64,000 nt of DNA from CAVSVP01 sp963731125 (lineage in GTDB: Bacteria > Pseudomonadota > Gammaproteobacteria > Competibacterales > Competibacteraceae): the NCBI GenBank assembly GCA_963731125.1, contig CAVSVP010000007.1:62001-126000 (forward strand). Direction: 5' to 3'. Positions within the stretch are counted from its first letter, which is position 1, and each line of letters starts with the position of its first letter. The notes below the pieces were generated by a model. It did not search any database. It saw only the letters and a program-made list of their open reading frames with translations, and was not told the DNA's origin. A program made the translations under genes and the position numbers. Shown in pieces: positions 34,619-43,457 of this stretch.

Positions 34619-35523
34619 GGTAGTGTTTTAGCTTTGTTGTTTTTATAAAATAATCAACTATCATATTTTGAATTCAAGATGTCAAATTAGCAGAATTTAA
34701 ACTCAGAAATTTATTATGGTATTAGAACCAATTAAATGCCCAAGTTGCGGTGGTATCGATGTTGGTAAACATGGAAAAACGACCAATGGAAAACAACGCT
34801 TTCTTTGCAAAGAAAGCGACTGCGAAGAAAAGACATTTATTCGAGATTATTCAGAGAAAGGTCGCTTGCCAGAAGTCAAGCGAAAAATCATTGAGATGGC
34901 CGTAAACGGGAGCGGCATTCGTGAGACGGCCCGGGTATTGGATATAAGTACAGCGACGGTAATTAATGAATTAAAAAAAAAGGAACCTGAATTGCAATCG
35001 GTGAATCAGGCCATTTTAGATATACACTCGCCTGAGCAGATTGTTGTGGATATTATAAAAATAGATGAAAATAATGAGGTTAATGATCAAGAAATAGAGG
35101 TTGAAATGGATGAAATGTGGAGTTATGTGGGAAGTAAAGCGAATCAAAGATGGCTATGGCATGCCATAGATCGAGCCACTGGCGACGTGCTGGCTTATGT
35201 ATTCGGGCGCCGCAAGGATGAGGTCTTTCTTAAATTAAAGGATTTATTGGAACCGTTTGGAATCACCCGTTTTTACACCGACGATTGGGGTTCTTATGGG
35301 CGTTATCTAGATCCTGAAAAGCATGTTATCGGGAAACGGAACACGCAGAAGATAGAGCGGAAACATTTAACGCTACGTACCCGTATTAAGCGGCTCGTCC
35401 GCAAAACCATTTGCTTCTCGAAATCAAAACAAATGCCCGATATCGTCATCGGGTTGTTTGTGAATCGTTATGAGTTTGGCATCCCTATTTAAAATCTATA
35501 AACAACAAAGTTAAAACACTACC
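34619..35523 (+). mobile_element. IS1-family element, copy B (905 bp)
   Basis: Ends GGTAGTGTTTTAGCTTTGTT and the inverted equivalent at 35503-35523. Nearly identical to copy A at 12982-13885. Flanks differ (cupin gene on the left, transposase remnant on the right) and show no target duplication, so the copy sits at a deletion or recombination joint. Confidence 0.9.
34716..35492 (+). CDS. IS1-family transposase, intact single-frame form
   Basis: 258 residues. Zinc finger CPSCGGIDVGKHGK (about residues 8-21) with a second Cys pair CKESDCEE, helix-turn-helix GSGIRETARVLDISTATV (about 68-85), then the DDE domain with DEMWSYVG (first Asp, about 130), TDDWGSYGRY (second, about 189) and KIERKHLTLRTR (Glu, about 212). 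In E. coli IS1 InsA and InsB' are fused by frameshifting; here a 9-A run keeps both in one frame. It is the likely source of activity for both copies. Confidence 0.9.
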   Translation: MVLEPIKCPSCGGIDVGKHGKTTNGKQRFLCKESDCEEKTFIRDYSEKGRLPEVKRKIIEMAVNGSGIRETARVLDISTATVINELKKKEPELQSVNQAILDIHSPEQIVVDIIKIDENNEVNDQEIEVEMDEMWSYVGSKANQRWLWHAIDRATGDVLAYVFGRRKDEVFLKLKDLLEPFGITRFYTDDWGSYGRYLDPEKHVIGKRNTQKIERKHLTLRTRIKRLVRKTICFSKSKQMPDIVIGLFVNRYEFGIPI

Positions 35524-35557
35524 ACTGGATTGATAAACAATTCCGACTTTATCTTAG

Positions 35558-36142
35558 CGTCTAGACCCGCGTCAATGTCGAACTTGGGTGGCCTGGCACC
35601 ATGATCATCTCATCTACCAATCGGGCTCGAAGCCACCGCGTTACCATCAACAAGAACGAGACTTCTGGTTGGCGTGCGCCGAAGGGCTCCTTGGCAGCGC
35701 GTTTGATACCCTCAAAGCGCTGGTGTTCGACAAGCTCGACACCATTATACGGGCCTCCTCGCTGGTCGAGATGGTCAATTCGCTCATTCGTCCCTATCTC
35801 AATAGCTGTAAAGGGCAGATCACCCAAGAGACGTTAAATCTGATCATGTTTTACCATAATCATCGGCGCTACAAGAGCGGCAAGCGCCAAGGCAAGGCCC
35901 CCCTTGAACTCTTGACCGGAAAGCCTTTAGAAGCGCCGTGGTGGGAACTGTTACGCCGACAGGTCAACACCGAACAGGGCGTCACAGACCCTGGTACTGT
36001 GCTTTCAAGACCACCGCTTCAACTGGTGACCAACAACGAATGGGGTACGGATCAACAGGCGATTGCTTCAGATCAAGCGATCCTAGAGTCTACCGGCGCT
36101 TCAGAGAACGATTGCCGACAAAACGACTCTAAAGCAGCCTAA
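35558..36142 (+). pseudogene. DDE transposase C-terminal remnant
   Basis: A frame without a proper start (first possible GTG 35588) beginning near the IS1 border. It encodes the end of an integrase-like transposase: SSLVEMVNSLIRPYLNS with the Glu region, then LNLIMFYHNHRRYKSGKRQG and APLELLTGKPL. The two catalytic Asp regions are missing, so it is a relic. The 236 bp that follow (36143-36378) show no gene. Confidence 0.65.
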
Positions 36143-36378
36143 TTGTTCCATCTGAGTTAAAACTCAGCCTTCTTGAGCGCTTTGCTTGAGGGGCTAGATT
36201 GTGCTTACATCGAGCCATACCCGAGAGCTAACTCGGCAAACTGTCAACTACTTTTGCCTTATTTTGAAAGGTGCCTCCGTTTTTTTAAAAACTCAAGAAA
36301 GTCTGTTGTATTTTGACAATACACTCGGCGCGGCATACGACGAGATAAACATGTACGCAGAAAACCTTCCTTTGAGAT

Positions 36379-37308
36379 TCAATAACCTTTGTTTCGATTC
36401 ACCTGATTTAAAATAGGCTGATTGGTTTGTATTCGGCGAATATTTTCAGCGACTTGGGGGGCTGCTGTATAAGGATTAGTTAAGCCTGCGATATGAGGAG
36501 TCACCAGCACTTTAGGATGTGTCCAGAAGGGATGGTTAGGGGGCAGAGGTTCCTGTTGGAAAACATCCAAAGTGGCGCCGGCAATGTGGCCCCTATCCAA
36601 GGCCGCCAACAAATCTTCTTCCACGACATGCTCGCCACGGGCGCAGTTGATAAAATAAGCGCCAGTAGGCAGCAATGCTAGCATTTCAGCATTGATAATG
36701 CCTTTTGTAGCCACGGTCAAGGGAAGTAAACAAACCAAAATGTTACTGCGCTGTAATAGCGTTGCCAGTCCCTGGGAACCATGAAAGCATTCGACGCCCT
36801 TTACAGTTTTCGGTGTACGACTCCACCCTAACACCGAAAAACCCAGGGCCGATAGTGAACTTGCAGTATGGCGGCCAATGGCACCCAACCCGAGAATGCC
36901 GATTCGCTGACGGCTGGTATCTGGTGCCGGCAGCGGCTGCCAACGCCGTTCCTGCTGAAAACGTTCATAGGTTTGCAGCGTACGATGATAGCGTAGCACC
37001 GCTAAACACACATACTCGCTCATTTGCGTAATGATAGTGTCATCCACTAAGCGAGCGATAGGGACACCTGCCGGCAGCTTCGGATCACAAAGAATATGAT
37101 CGACGCCCATGCCCAGCGAGACAATAAGTTTCAAATTAGGGAGGCGTTCGAGTTCACCCGGAGGTGGCTTCCAGACTAGCGCCACGTCAATGCCTTCAAC
37201 ATCGTTAATGTCTGGCCACACTCGAATTTTAAGGTCCGGGACAAGTTCTGTCAGTGCCCGTGTCCATGCGATGGGATCGTCGGAGCGGCTTATAAAAAGT
37301 AGTTCCAT
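36379..37308 (-). CDS. D-2-hydroxyacid dehydrogenase, GhrA-like
   Basis: 309 residues from the ATG at 37308; a start three codons earlier is equally open. NAD(P)-binding Rossmann motif RIGILGLGAIGRHTAS (about residues 135-150), the substrate-binding VSLGMGVDHI (about 65), catalytic Arg in INCARGEHVVEEDLL (about 227), Glu in the DVFQQEPLP stretch and catalytic His in VTPHIAGLTNP (about 275). This family reduces glyoxylate and hydroxypyruvate with NADPH. Alone on its strand here; divergent from the next gene. Confidence 0.88.
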   Translation of the reverse strand: MELLFISRSDDPIAWTRALTELVPDLKIRVWPDINDVEGIDVALVWKPPPGELERLPNLKLIVSLGMGVDHILCDPKLPAGVPIARLVDDTIITQMSEYVCLAVLRYHRTLQTYERFQQERRWQPLPAPDTSRQRIGILGLGAIGRHTASSLSALGFSVLGWSRTPKTVKGVECFHGSQGLATLLQRSNILVCLLPLTVATKGIINAEMLALLPTGAYFINCARGEHVVEEDLLAALDRGHIAGATLDVFQQEPLPPNHPFWTHPKVLVTPHIAGLTNPYTAAPQVAENIRRIQTNQPILNQVNRNKGY

Positions 37309-37509
37309 GACTTGCAATTCCGATCATTGCCAATTGAAAGGAAATATAGGTTCAACATATGCCTATATGCTCATGACTCTCTCAGAGGAACCGTTGGCAA
37401 GGTCGAATTTCACCGATGTCACTTTCCTATATTTGAGAAATCCATTTCGACGTCCTACTGTTATTCCAATGAGCAGAGACTTTTTTCGTCCTGATGAGGT
37501 CAACCGGTT

Positions 37510-38127
37510 ATGTTAATCAATGCACGAAATTATTCCTTCAAATTGCGGGATCGGGAAATCTTTACCTGGCCGGAACAGACGGCTATCCGAATTTTCCATC
37601 AAAAACCGGTGATGGGACTAGTCCATTTTACTGATACTGACGCTTATCATCCACAACTGATCCAGTACACACTGGAACTTGAAAAAGACAGCGACTTTAC
37701 TCAACCCACTGAAGGTGGCGCTAAACAAGTAAATGCTCTTCAGGATTGGGATATCGTTGAGGCCGATCTCATCAATGCCCGGGCGCTAAAGCTTTGCGGC
37801 GATATGATGCATTCCGAGAAAGTTCAAGTAAGTTCAGCTTATGCTGTGGTGTTTCGCGAAGGTGATCATTTGCCTCCAAAGAGGCCAGAGAAAGCGGAAG
37901 CTTCAGTTATTTATATTCTTGATCCGGGCGACGAGGATCCGGAAAATGGTAGTAGCGGCAGATTGAGTTTCACCCACAAAAGTATTGCCGGTTATACTGC
38001 TGGTGAGCCCGAGCCCGCTACCGCTGGCGTGATGCTGGCTTTTCCCGCCGATATGTTGAGTGCCACTTTACCCTATACGGGCACTCGTCCGCGTATCCTG
38101 CTCGTTTGGCACATTGTTAACGTTTAG
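37510..38127 (+). CDS. Conserved-looking protein, possible 2-oxoglutarate/Fe(II) oxygenase fold without metal site
   Basis: 205 residues, not recognised with certainty. The C-terminal third has the strand order of small 2OG-Fe(II) oxygenases: a sheet ending EASVIYILDPGD, the SGRLSFTH segment, and the closing strand pattern ATAGVMLAFPADML ... LPYTGTRPRILLVWHI, which parallels 'FPsxxxHxVxPYxGxRxRxSxxFNI'. The His-x-Asp and distal His expected for iron binding are not seen at the corresponding places, so it would be a non-catalytic relative if the fold is right. It precedes the SDR gene by 38 bp on the same strand. Confidence 0.55.
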   Translation: MLINARNYSFKLRDREIFTWPEQTAIRIFHQKPVMGLVHFTDTDAYHPQLIQYTLELEKDSDFTQPTEGGAKQVNALQDWDIVEADLINARALKLCGDMMHSEKVQVSSAYAVVFREGDHLPPKRPEKAEASVIYILDPGDEDPENGSSGRLSFTHKSIAGYTAGEPEPATAGVMLAFPADMLSATLPYTGTRPRILLVWHIVNV

Positions 38128-38165
38128 TGCAATCTTACAACGGTTTTTAACAGGCGAGGGTCGAG

Positions 38166-38990
38166 ATGGCATATACACTGGATTTTACCGATCGGCGTGT
38201 GGTCGTGGTGGGCGGTACCAGCGGCATCAATTTTGGAATTGCCGAAGCGTTTGCGGAACAGGGGGCACGGGTGGCGGTAGCCAGTCGCTCCCAGGACAAA
38301 GTGGCTGCAGCGGTGGCCAAGCTGCAGGCGCACGGTGGGCAGGTGCTGGGATTTGCGGCCGATGTGCGCGATGGTGAGGCGGTTAAGGCGGGCTTACAGG
38401 AAGTGCAGGCGCAGTTTGGCGGGATCGATGTGCTGGTGTCGGGGGCGGCGGGTAATTTCCCGGCCCCGGCGCTGGGGATGTCGGCCAATGGGTTTAAGTC
38501 GGTAATGGACATTGATCTGCTGGGAACATTTCAGGTGCTGCAATCGGCCTACCCGTACCTGACAAAGCCGGGGGCAAGTGTGATTAATATTTCGGCGCCG
38601 CAGGCGCTGCTGGCAATGGAGTTGCAGGTGCATGTATGTGCGGCCAAGGCGGGGGTGGACATGGTAACGCGGGTGCTGGCGCTGGAGTGGGGACCGGTGG
38701 GGATTAGAGTGAACTCGCTGGTGCCGGGGCCGATAGCGGGCACGGAGGGGATGGCGCGGCTGGCGCCGACGGCTGAGCTGCAGCGTACGGTGACGGGGAG
38801 TGTGCCGCTGCGCCGCCAAGGAACGCCGCAAGATGTGGCCCATGCGGCGCTGTTTTTGGCCTCACCCTTGGCCGCCTACGTCTCTGGCACCGTGCTTCCC
38901 GTGGACGGAGGTTGGTCGCTGGGAGGCGTAGGCGTAGCGATGGCGGGTTTGGCTGATTTTGCTAGAGAACAGACAAAGCAGCAGGGCTGA
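38166..38990 (+). CDS. SDR family oxidoreductase related to 2,4-dienoyl-CoA reductases
   Basis: 274 residues. NADP-binding VVVVGGTSGINFGIAEAF (about residues 12-29), VASRSQDK for cofactor preference, NAAG-type motif as VSGAAGNFP (about 92). At the active site VINISAPQALLAM is followed by HVCAAKAG, so the Lys of YxxxK is present but Tyr is replaced by Val; dienoyl-CoA reductases of the SDR class also lack that Tyr. This suggests a CoA-ester reductase in unsaturated fatty-acid breakdown. GC content and codon use are clearly higher than in the genes on either side, which may reflect transfer. Confidence 0.8.
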   Translation: MAYTLDFTDRRVVVVGGTSGINFGIAEAFAEQGARVAVASRSQDKVAAAVAKLQAHGGQVLGFAADVRDGEAVKAGLQEVQAQFGGIDVLVSGAAGNFPAPALGMSANGFKSVMDIDLLGTFQVLQSAYPYLTKPGASVINISAPQALLAMELQVHVCAAKAGVDMVTRVLALEWGPVGIRVNSLVPGPIAGTEGMARLAPTAELQRTVTGSVPLRRQGTPQDVAHAALFLASPLAAYVSGTVLPVDGGWSLGGVGVAMAGLADFAREQTKQQG

Positions 38991-38991
38991 A

Positions 38992-39060
38992 TGAATAGAC
39001 TCTTGCAAAAATGAGCGCTGCAGCGCCAGGCTGAGCGGTGACACGTATAGCTTAGACAGC
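38992..39060 (-). repeat. Dispersed intergenic repeat R, short copy
   Basis: Read on the minus strand it contains GTCACCGCTCAGCC and GCGCTCATTTTTGCAAGAG, matching the beginning and the end of the longer copies at 48806-48964 and 52335-52480; the middle is missing. It directly abuts the palindromic repeat at 39062. Confidence 0.5.
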
Positions 39061-39061
39061 T

Positions 39062-39182
39062 AAGGCGATTTCTTGAAAGACTCTTCCAGTAGCCTGGATG
39101 AAGTGAACCGCAATCCGGGATTGACATGTTTTCCGGCCCCGGATTTCGCTGCGCTCCATCCAGGCTACTTTTTTCCTGGAAA
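39062..39182. repeat. Dispersed intergenic palindromic repeat, copy 2
   Basis: Same block order as 12697-12842: GGCGATTTCTTGA, GTAGCCTGGATGAAG, CATCCAGGCTAC, TTTCCTGGAAA. Central arms GTAGCCTGGATG and CATCCAGGCTAC pair. Confidence 0.65.
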
Positions 39183-39238
39183 CACCATAAGATTGACTAA
39201 TGCAAGAAGTCTAATATCTGGCAACGGTAATGCCGGGG

Positions 39239-40924
39239 CTACGCAAGCCCCGTTACCATTCCATTATCATCAATACCGATCATGCCAGCGGCTGGTACCC
39301 GCGGCAGGCCAGGCATGGTCATAATGTCGCCACAGATTACGACTAAGAACTCTGCGCCCGCGGCAAGACGCAGCTCGCGGATAGGCACTACATGATGGGT
39401 AGGGGCATTTTTTAGATTCGGGTCTGTCGAGAAGCTATATTGGGTTTTCGCGATGCAGACCGGTAAGTGGCCAAAATTTGCCTTTTGAAGTTCTGCAAAT
39501 TGCACCCGGATCTTTTTGTCAGCAATAATATCGTCAGCTTCATAGATATGTGTGGCAACGGTCTTAACTTTGTCCCAGAGGGTGACATCATCGTCGTAAA
39601 GGGGAGCAAACTGATCAATACCGCCGTCGACTAATCTGACGAGGCGTTCTGCGAGCGGTTGAATGCCGCTGCTGCCTTCAGCCCAATGCGAGCATATAAA
39701 AGCCTCAGAGCCATGCCAGCGAGCTGCCAGGCTGATTTCGTTAATTTCGGCTTCGGTGTCGGTGTCGAAGCGGTTGATAGCGACGAGAGTCGGTACCCCG
39801 AAGGTCTTCACGTTACGCACATGGCGCGCTAAGTTTGCACATCCTCGATGTACGGCTTCGATGTTTTCTTTATCCAAATCTTTCAGCGCCACTCCACCGT
39901 GCATTTTTAGGGCCCGCACCGTTGTCACCACCACAGCGGCATTAGGCCTGAGCCCTGCCTTCCGGCATTTTATGTTGAAAAACTTCTCCGCTCCTAGATC
40001 TGCCCCGAAACCGGCCTCAGTTACTACGTAATCAGCGAGCCTAAGCGCAGTGCGGGTGGCAATTAAGGAGTTACAGCCGTGAGCGATATTAGCGAACGGA
40101 CCGCCATGAATAAAGGCCAAGTTGTTTTCCAATGTTTGTACCAGATTGGGCATAAAAGCGTCCTTCAACAGCACCGTCATGGCGCCGTCGGCATTTAAAG
40201 CATGGGCCGTAATAGGTTGTTTATCATGATTGTAGGCGACGATGATTCTGCTAAGCCGCCGGCGCAGATCCTGAAGATTTTCAGCTAGGCAAAAAATCGC
40301 CATAACTTCTGAGGCTACCGTAATATCGAAGCCGTCTTCACGCACATAACCATTGCCCAGCCCCCCCATGGAACAGATGATATGGCGTAACGCCCGATCA
40401 TTCATATCCATCACCCGCCGCCAGGTGATGCGTCGGGGGTCAATATCCAATCTATTACCCCAATTAACGTGGTTATCAAGCAAGGCTGATAGCAGATTAT
40501 GAGCCGTACCGATAGCGTGGATATCGCCGGTAAAGTGAAGGTTGATATCCTCCATAGGCACAACTTGTGAATAACCGCCACCAGTAGCCCCGCCCTTAAT
40601 GCCAAAGCAAGGCCCCAAGCTGGGTTCACGCAAGCAAATCGCTGCCTTTTTGCCAAGTTGATTAAGCGCATCGCCTAAACCGACAGTCGTGGTAGTCTTA
40701 CCCTCCCCGGCGGGAGTGGGAGTGATGGCTGTGACCAGAATAAGTTTGCCTTCCGGTCTGTCCTGTAAAGACTCAGTAAACTCGGGAGCAAGCTTGGCCT
40801 TGTAGGGCCCGTAGTGATACAGTGCCTGGGATGGAATATCCAGGCGTTGGGCGACTTCCGCAATAGATTGCAAATTGGCGGTGCGGGCGATTTCGATATC
40901 TGTCGGTTGCATTAAATTTGCCAT
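39239..40924 (-). CDS. fhs: Formate-tetrahydrofolate ligase
   Basis: 561 residues, normal for the family. It makes 10-formyl-tetrahydrofolate from formate, THF and ATP in one-carbon metabolism. ATP-binding P-loop TPTPAGEGKTTTT (about residues 68-80), the LREPSLGPCFGIKGGATGGG substrate region (about 98-118), and the folate/formate site HGGPFANIAHGCNS (about 275-288). The start ATG at 40924 is followed by a second Met at codon 5; either could be used. It is a single gene here; 40925-41023 up to ttcA is short and unremarkable. Confidence 0.95.
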   Translation of the reverse strand: MANLMQPTDIEIARTANLQSIAEVAQRLDIPSQALYHYGPYKAKLAPEFTESLQDRPEGKLILVTAITPTPAGEGKTTTTVGLGDALNQLGKKAAICLREPSLGPCFGIKGGATGGGYSQVVPMEDINLHFTGDIHAIGTAHNLLSALLDNHVNWGNRLDIDPRRITWRRVMDMNDRALRHIICSMGGLGNGYVREDGFDITVASEVMAIFCLAENLQDLRRRLSRIIVAYNHDKQPITAHALNADGAMTVLLKDAFMPNLVQTLENNLAFIHGGPFANIAHGCNSLIATRTALRLADYVVTEAGFGADLGAEKFFNIKCRKAGLRPNAAVVVTTVRALKMHGGVALKDLDKENIEAVHRGCANLARHVRNVKTFGVPTLVAINRFDTDTEAEINEISLAARWHGSEAFICSHWAEGSSGIQPLAERLVRLVDGGIDQFAPLYDDDVTLWDKVKTVATHIYEADDIIADKKIRVQFAELQKANFGHLPVCIAKTQYSFSTDPNLKNAPTHHVVPIRELRLAAGAEFLVVICGDIMTMPGLPRVPAAGMIGIDDNGMVTGLA

Positions 40925-41023
40925 AAATCCTACTTAAGTTTTTGTGTTGTCTTTACAACGGTAGCCACTCGCCGAGAATGCCGACAGTTAAAATGACGGA
41001 ACTGCAAGTGACTCGATCGCATT

Positions 41024-41935
41024 TCACGCTTCTGTATTTTGCCCGGCAAGCAGGGAGAATCTGGCAGTTTCATTGTCAGATGCATGTTTTTCACCGATTA
41101 ACCAGTTCCGCTGCGCCGTTTCTCTCCCTTGGGATGATCCCAGGCCTATGAAATCAAATAATCGGGTATCGGCCAGATGTGAGGGAGCCACATTTTGTAA
41201 ACTGGCAAAAATGGTTTCCAGACGTCCCGGCGACTGTTTTTCCCAGGACTGCAGCATTTTTTTAATTGCCTTGCGCTGTAGCGTCTCCTGGGAGCCGCAG
41301 AGATCACAGGGGATGATGGGAAATGCTTTCGCCGCTGTGTAGTCTTCGATATCTCGTTCCCGGCAGTAGGCTAACGGGCGAATTACCACATGTTGGCCAT
41401 CTTCACTTAGCAGCTTGGGAGGCATGGCTTGCAGTCTACCGCCATAAAACATGTTAAGAAACAAGGTTTCGATAATATCGTCCCGATGATGCCCCAGAGC
41501 AATCTTGGTCATGCCATGTTGTTTGGCAAAATTATAAAGAATACCGCGCCGCAACCGAGAACATAGACCACAGGTGGTCTTGCCTTCAGGGATTAACTGT
41601 TTAACGACGCCATAAGTATCTTTTTCGATGATATGAAAAGGAATGTTCTGAGCCGTTAGATAATCGGGCAGTACGTGTTTGGGAAAGCCAGGCTGCTGTT
41701 GATCCAGGTTGACAGCAATCAGCTTAAAATTCACAGGCGCGCTGTGCTGCAGATTGTGCATTATGTCTAGCATGGTGTAGGAGTCTTTGCCTCCCGAGAG
41801 ACAGACCATGACTCTGTCGCCTTCCTCAATCATATTAAAATCTTGGATGGCGCGACCTGCGTTTCTGCGAAGACGTTTTTGAAGCTTATTGAAGTTCGTC
41901 TGTTGCTTTTTTGCTAAATGCTGCATAGTTGCCAA
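41024..41935 (-). CDS. ttcA: tRNA 2-thiocytidine(32) synthetase TtcA
   Basis: 303 residues. The PP-loop SGGKDSYTMLD (about residues 48-58) activates C32 of tRNA with ATP. Two conserved Cys in CGLCSRLRRGILY (about 123-126) and a third in the later CDLCGSQ segment (about 214) bind the iron-sulfur cluster that delivers sulfur. The tail after residue 265 is low in conservation. Same strand as fhs, 99 bp upstream of it; no obvious co-regulation. Confidence 0.95.
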   Translation of the reverse strand: MATMQHLAKKQQTNFNKLQKRLRRNAGRAIQDFNMIEEGDRVMVCLSGGKDSYTMLDIMHNLQHSAPVNFKLIAVNLDQQQPGFPKHVLPDYLTAQNIPFHIIEKDTYGVVKQLIPEGKTTCGLCSRLRRGILYNFAKQHGMTKIALGHHRDDIIETLFLNMFYGGRLQAMPPKLLSEDGQHVVIRPLAYCRERDIEDYTAAKAFPIIPCDLCGSQETLQRKAIKKMLQSWEKQSPGRLETIFASLQNVAPSHLADTRLFDFIGLGSSQGRETAQRNWLIGEKHASDNETARFSLLAGQNTEA

Positions 41936-42247
41936 CGTTAAAGATTGCTAATGTGAGAGTTTATTAGAGTTTAGTGAAACCACTCATGAAAAACTTGCAT
42001 AAGCCGAAAAACAGGATTGTAACCATCCCTGGTTTAGACAGGAAATCCTAAAACTGATAATAATAATCAGTCACCGATTGACGAGAGCAGAGGCGAAAAG
42101 CATAAGCTTAGAAAAACCGTGGTACGGGCAATACAAAAATAGAGGTGCTAGAATTGAAGCACGTTGATATGGGCAGCCGTCATGCGGGTATGTCAGTCTT
42201 TTTTTGAGAGATTCTTTTGCGATTGCACCTTAGGAGACAGAAAAACC
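41936..42247. other. Intergenic region, ttcA to YdcH-like gene
   Basis: 312 bp of divergent promoter space, AT-rich, with no convincing gene, hairpin or repeat. Confidence 0.5.
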
Positions 42248-42466
42248 ATGAATCCACCTGTAAGTATAGATGAAATCGAGGCTTGCAAAACAAGACTCGG
42301 TGAATTGCGAGTTGAACATCGCGATTTAGATGATGTTATCATCCGCTTATCAAAAGACCCTAATGTGGACCAGCTCCAACTGCGACGCTTGAAAAAGCGT
42401 AAACTCCAGCTGAAAGACCTTATTGCTAAATTGGAAAGTAGAATTATCCCTGATATCGATGCCTAG
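42248..42466 (+). CDS. YdcH/DUF465 family small protein
   Basis: 72 residues from ATG 42248, with GGAGA 9 bp ahead. The upstream extension to 42164 is not conserved-looking. The sequence is a short helical hairpin, with the family signature LRRLKKRKLQLKDLIAKLES near the C-terminus (DUF465, PF04325). Function unknown; members are cytoplasmic and sometimes stress-related. Convergent with the Nudix gene. Confidence 0.8.
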   Translation: MNPPVSIDEIEACKTRLGELRVEHRDLDDVIIRLSKDPNVDQLQLRRLKKRKLQLKDLIAKLESRIIPDIDA

Positions 42467-42487
42467 CACCGTTTACTGTAATCTTTT

Positions 42488-43333
42488 TTAGGATAAAAGA
42501 CCCCGGAGTATCTTTAGATAGTCGGGATGCTCCGGTGGAATAAAACCATGCCGGATCAAAAAGTCGATTACCACGAGGGCACAGTTTGACTTAAAGTGAT
42601 TGCTTGCGTGGACGGTTTCGCTCACTTTTTCTATCGGCCAAAGGAAGAAATCCTGTACCTCGCCATCCCGGTTGATGGGAGTAAAATCAGCGGGTAATGC
42701 TAGATCGAAGGCAAAGATAACGTCGGGACGCAGACCCTGGGAGGTTTCCCAACAATAGCTGACAGCTCCCACTGACACCGCCCGCTTCGCTAAGGATACC
42801 GGAATGCCTGCTTCTTCCCAGCATTCTTTTATCAAGTTGGCTTTAAGTCCAATGCCGGCAGGCTGACCACCGGCGACTAGCTGATCCAGCTTGCTTGGTT
42901 CGTTGGGTTTGCTGGGAGAGCGGTGTCCTAGCCACATCCTTACTTCATTTCCAGTGCGGACAAAGCCGTTCATATGGACACCGTAGGCACGTACGCCAAA
43001 GAATGGTATGGCAGCCCGCTCCATCAGCAGATAAGGCGGTTCTCCGTAAAACCGATTTACCGGGTAAAGTTCGTTTCGCCAACCCTCAATCACACCCTCA
43101 CGGCGTAACTGTAACAGCACCTCATTGACGGCTGCACTACGTTTCTCTGGGTTATCCAAGGCAGGCACAAGGTTAACCGCTGCCTGTTCAATGCGGAACA
43201 CGTCCGGCCACCGGGCCAGAATGGCTGCAAAGGCGTGCTTTACAAACCCTACTTTCTTACCCGCTATTCGAAAGACTCGATACCCGCTTAAATCATGAGT
43301 ATTTAATGCTCGAATCCGGTCAAGAAAACTCAT
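42488..43333 (-). CDS. Nudix hydrolase with DUF4743 domain
   Basis: 281 residues. The N-terminal 110 residues form the DUF4743 domain (EVLLQLRREGVIEGWRNELY), followed by a Nudix fold with the box GGQPAGIGLKANLIKECWEEAGI split here as GGQPAGIG and LIKECWEEAG (about residues 160-182), where the Glu residues bind Mg2+. It resembles the C-terminal half of yeast thiamine pyrophosphokinase Tnr3, which removes damaged forms of thiamine diphosphate. That role is an inference from the family. Confidence 0.85.
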   Translation of the reverse strand: MSFLDRIRALNTHDLSGYRVFRIAGKKVGFVKHAFAAILARWPDVFRIEQAAVNLVPALDNPEKRSAAVNEVLLQLRREGVIEGWRNELYPVNRFYGEPPYLLMERAAIPFFGVRAYGVHMNGFVRTGNEVRMWLGHRSPSKPNEPSKLDQLVAGGQPAGIGLKANLIKECWEEAGIPVSLAKRAVSVGAVSYCWETSQGLRPDVIFAFDLALPADFTPINRDGEVQDFFLWPIEKVSETVHASNHFKSNCALVVIDFLIRHGFIPPEHPDYLKILRGLLS

Positions 43334-43457
43334 TGGTCAATTATACGACAGGATCCGAGCATCTTAGGGTTATGAACTGATGAGTGGAATGGCTGTTTTC
43401 TTGTTTCTTACCTATCTTTCTCTCCCTCCAGGGGATCATATAGTGACAACCTTGGCA

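Noticed and set aside
36201..36416. 71-codon plus-strand frame before the GhrA-like gene
   Set aside because: It runs into the 3' end of that gene from the opposite side, has no ribosome site, and shows no motif.
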